Assembly (NCBI GenBank): GCA_903920975.1
Contig: CAIXNZ010000060.1
Coordinates: forward strand, 1 to 5,938
Origin: Candidatus Falkowiibacteriota bacterium
Lineage (GTDB): Bacteria; Patescibacteriota; Patescibacteriia; CAIXNZ01
Length of the DNA stretch: 5,938 nt
Reading direction: 5' to 3'
Within the stretch, counting starts at the first letter, position 1. The number at the start of each line of letters is the position of its first letter. Made by a program: the position numbers and the translations under genes. The notes beneath the pieces were generated by a model. It did no database searches. It was not told where the DNA came from and saw nothing but the letters and a program-made list of their open reading frames with translations. This document shows, one piece after another, positions 3,337 to 5,938 of the stretch.

Positions 3337-5938
3337 ATGAAAAAGTTTTTTACTGTTAGCGTTGTAGTACTGACTATTTGTTGGGCTGTTGGTTTGGCTG
3401 CATTTATTCCAGTCGCACAAGCTACTACTTTTAGCTCAGGCGATTTGATAAAAGCATCTTTACCCGCAGTTTATTACTACGGTGCTGACGGCAAGAGATA
3501 TGTCTTCACAAATCAGAAGGCATATATGTCATGGTATGCTGATTTCTCCGGAGTGAGAACAATCACTGACGGCGAATTAGCTACTATTTCAATCGGCGGT
3601 AATGTTACCTATAGACCAGGTGTCAAAATGGTAAAAATTACTACTGATCCAAAAGTTTATGCAGTTGCTGCAAATGGCAGCTTACGATGGGTAACAACTG
3701 AATCTATTGCATCATGCCTTTACGGCGCAAGCTGGGGCACTAAGATTGAAGATGTGGCAGATCCATTCTTTGTTAACTATTCTGTTGGCTCACCAATCAA
3801 TAACTGCACTGACTATTCAGTAACTGCTGCTACTACTGGAGCTCAATCTATTAATGTAGATAAGGGCTTAAGTGGTACAACTACAACTGGCGGTAATTTG
3901 AATGTTTCTTTAGCATCTGATACACCGGCTAGCCAAACAGTGGCTGCTGGCGCTTCTGCTAATTTCACCAAGATTACCCTAGCTGCTGGTTCTGTAGCTG
4001 CTACAATCAAGTCTTTGTATATTACTCGCTCTGGTTTAACTGGCAATGATGATATTCAAAACATCAAGTTAGTTAATACTAGTGGTGCTACTATTGGTAC
4101 AGTCGGTTCATTAGGCTCAAACAGCAAGGCCATGATTACCTTTGTGCCAACCTTGACAATAGCTGCTAATAGCTCTATAGCATTATTTATTAGAGCTAGC
4201 GTTGATCCAGCCGCACCAACAGGCACTACTGCTTCTTTGGGTATTGCTGCTGCTTCTGATGTTATTTTGGAAGCCGGCACTGTAACTGGTTCATTCCCAG
4301 CTACTGGTAATTACATGACCGTATTATTCTTAGCAACTCTTGGTACTGCTACTGTTGGACAATCAGCCGCAGTGGTTGATTCTAAACCAGATGCTGGCGC
4401 AAAAAGAGTTCAGGTTTCTGAATTTTATGTCCAAGGTGGCGCTAACGAGGATTTAACTGTTGAGGCCATCAACTTAATGGAAGCTGGCTCTGCAGCTAAT
4501 TCTGATTATGCCAATATTGAGCTTTACAGCTTAACAGAAGGCAGAACATTAGGCACTGTGGCTGCCTGGGATGCAAATTCCAGAGCAACTTTCGGCGGCT
4601 TAAATGTTGTTATTCCAAAGGGCGCTAAACATATTTTCCAGGTTTATTCTGATGTTATTAGCGGTTCAGGCAATAATTTGGATGTTGATGTGACTGATGG
4701 CTCTGATGCCTTAGTTACTGTCAAGGGCAATACTTATGGCTTCTATATTTCACCAACAATTTTGGGTGGTTGGGATGGCCAAGGTATCCCTCAAATAACT
4801 CCATCTTGTGCCGGTGCACCTTTTGCTTGTGGTCAAACAGTTAATACTGGCAGCTTAAATGTCACTAAATCTACTTCTACTCCAGCTACTGGCAATGTTG
4901 CCATTGCAGCTGAACAACTTCTGACTTCTTGGGATTATGAAGTACGCGGTGAACCAGCTAAGATTACTTCAACTAGAGTTGATTTAACATTAGGTGGCGC
5001 ATTAGCTATTGGTGATTTAGCCAATGCTCGTTTAGTTGATGAAACTGGCACATTAGTGGCTGGTCCGAAGACTGTTACTGGCGCTACTATTACCTTTACT
5101 GAAACTTATATTGTACCAACTGGTACTCATAAGTATTCTTTCAAGGTTGATATCTTAAGCACTGCTACAACAGGCAATATCCAGGCTGCTATTCTTAACC
5201 CATCAACTGGCATTGCTGCTACTGGCATGAATACCAGAGACAATACAACTATCACTCCAGCTTCTGCAGTTGCTGGCAATGTGCAGACAATCAAGGGCGT
5301 CAGCTTAGCTGTTACAACCTTGACTACACCTGCACAAGCTAATGTTGCTGTTGGCGCGCAAGATTATCTGTGGGCTACCGCTGCCTTGGATGCTACAAAT
5401 TCTGGTGAAGATGTCCGTGTTTCTGCTGTTACTGTTCAGGATAATTTTACTGATGTTGCTCCTGCTCCAGTTGCTAACTTTAACAACTTACAGAATATAG
5501 AAATTTGGGCTGACTTAACTTCTGCCTCTTCATCACGCGGTGACGCTTATGAAACAAAGGTTTCTAACAGCGAACAGGCACCTAACGATGCTAGTGGTAC
5601 TGCCACAAAACAAATTGCTTTGACCCAGGTGATTACAGTGGCTAAGGCTACTTATGTGAGGATTGCAGTTATTGCTGATTTATCAACTTTGGCTAGCGCA
5701 AATGACCAACACACCATTAATATTTCTGCCGTGTCTGCTACTGGCAAATCAACTGGCAGTGTTCCGCCTAATACTCTTACTGGCGCTGGTCAGATGATGA
5801 CAAATAGTGGCAGCGGTATATTTAATCTGGCTATTTTGGATGCTGCTTCGCCATCTGCTGCAATACTTTTGAGCAATGCTCAAAAAGTAACTGTGGCTGC
5901 TTACAAGGTTCAGGCTAGCGGTATTGAAGCCATTAACC
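3337..5938 (+). CDS. Large secreted surface-layer-like protein, 3' end beyond the window (partial)
   Basis: The frame is open for 867 codons with no stop and runs off the right edge. Residues 1-29 are a classic Sec signal peptide (MKK, hydrophobic core, cleavage after AQA). Residues 35-154 form a domain I associate with CPR surface proteins; it is an internal duplication, with VYYYGADGKRYVF (45-57) echoed by VYAVAANGSLRWV (107-119). From about 186 onward the protein is Ala/Thr/Gly/Ser/Val-rich, few-charged and built of successive beta-rich modules of roughly 120-160 residues (starting near 186, 330, 505, 654 and 827), each opening with a strand such as GSLNVTKSTSTPA and containing a 'D-x-NI-x-L' type strand. 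Cysteines are rare; the pairs C127/C157 and C491/C498 could form disulfides. No anchor or catalytic motif is visible in the part present. An S-layer or adhesin-like structural role is inferred from composition, secretion and leader complexity. Confidence 0.9.
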   Translation, partial: MKKFFTVSVVVLTICWAVGLAAFIPVAQATTFSSGDLIKASLPAVYYYGADGKRYVFTNQKAYMSWYADFSGVRTITDGELATISIGGNVTYRPGVKMVKITTDPKVYAVAANGSLRWVTTESIASCLYGASWGTKIEDVADPFFVNYSVGSPINNCTDYSVTAATTGAQSINVDKGLSGTTTTGGNLNVSLASDTPASQTVAAGASANFTKITLAAGSVAATIKSLYITRSGLTGNDDIQNIKLVNTSGATIGTVGSLGSNSKAMITFVPTLTIAANSSIALFIRASVDPAAPTGTTASLGIAAASDVILEAGTVTGSFPATGNYMTVLFLATLGTATVGQSAAVVDSKPDAGAKRVQVSEFYVQGGANEDLTVEAINLMEAGSAANSDYANIELYSLTEGRTLGTVAAWDANSRATFGGLNVVIPKGAKHIFQVYSDVISGSGNNLDVDVTDGSDALVTVKGNTYGFYISPTILGGWDGQGIPQITPSCAGAPFACGQTVNTGSLNVTKSTSTPATGNVAIAAEQLLTSWDYEVRGEPAKITSTRVDLTLGGALAIGDLANARLVDETGTLVAGPKTVTGATITFTETYIVPTGTHKYSFKVDILSTATTGNIQAAILNPSTGIAATGMNTRDNTTITPASAVAGNVQTIKGVSLAVTTLTTPAQANVAVGAQDYLWATAALDATNSGEDVRVSAVTVQDNFTDVAPAPVANFNNLQNIEIWADLTSASSSRGDAYETKVSNSEQAPNDASGTATKQIALTQVITVAKATYVRIAVIADLSTLASANDQHTINISAVSATGKSTGSVPPNTLTGAGQMMTNSGSGIFNLAILDAASPSAAILLSNAQKVTVAAYKVQASGIEAIN

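Noticed and set aside
3843..4280. Reverse-strand open frames inside the surface-protein gene
   Set aside because: They lie antisense to a long, uninterrupted plus-strand frame with a signal peptide and Shine-Dalgarno; their Ala/Val-rich composition is a by-product of GCT/ACT codons.
811..5938. Alternative genetic code (TGA read as glycine, as in Gracilibacteria)
   Set aside because: No in-frame TGA is found in any of the real genes, so nothing in the window calls for it.

Overview
The window looks like a chromosomal segment from an uncultured, AT-rich bacterium, most likely a member of the Candidate Phyla Radiation (Patescibacteria). This is an inference from three things: an ECF-type sigma factor followed by a membrane-anchored DUF5667-type protein, a large secreted protein with an N-terminal domain I associate with CPR surface proteins, and intergenic DNA full of short palindromes. 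Stops seen are TAA and TAG, and no coding frame needs TGA to be read as an amino acid, so the standard bacterial code fits.

Layout. Bases 1-272 hold no gene but carry three related palindromic elements built on CCTTAYAG ends and 16-base hairpins. A small helix-turn-helix (HTH) DNA-binding protein lies on the minus strand at 273-557, with a 9-bp inverted repeat (candidate operator) just upstream of its start. The divergent intergenic region (558-810) holds two good vegetative promoter candidates and one possible ECF-type promoter, all facing right. Next come the sigma factor (811-1383) and, 21 bases later, the DUF5667-type single-pass membrane protein (1405-2745), probably one operon. Bases 2746-3336 are non-coding and dense: more palindromes of the same family, a 22-base direct repeat, two larger imperfect hairpins, a promoter candidate, and a roughly 160-nt region that can fold into a closed multi-stem leader RNA ending beside a Shine-Dalgarno sequence. 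From 3337 to the right edge runs one open frame of 867 codons without a stop: a Sec-secreted, Ala/Thr/Gly/Ser-rich surface-layer-like protein that continues beyond the window.

How it may work together (inference). The sigma factor and its membrane partner form a likely envelope-sensing pair, with the partner possibly acting as an anti-sigma factor. The abundant surface protein next door is a plausible target, though no shared promoter motif ties them. The surface gene is the only one here with an obvious Shine-Dalgarno sequence, and its leader can fold in two mutually exclusive ways around that site. This makes post-transcriptional control of surface-protein synthesis the most interesting hypothesis in the window.
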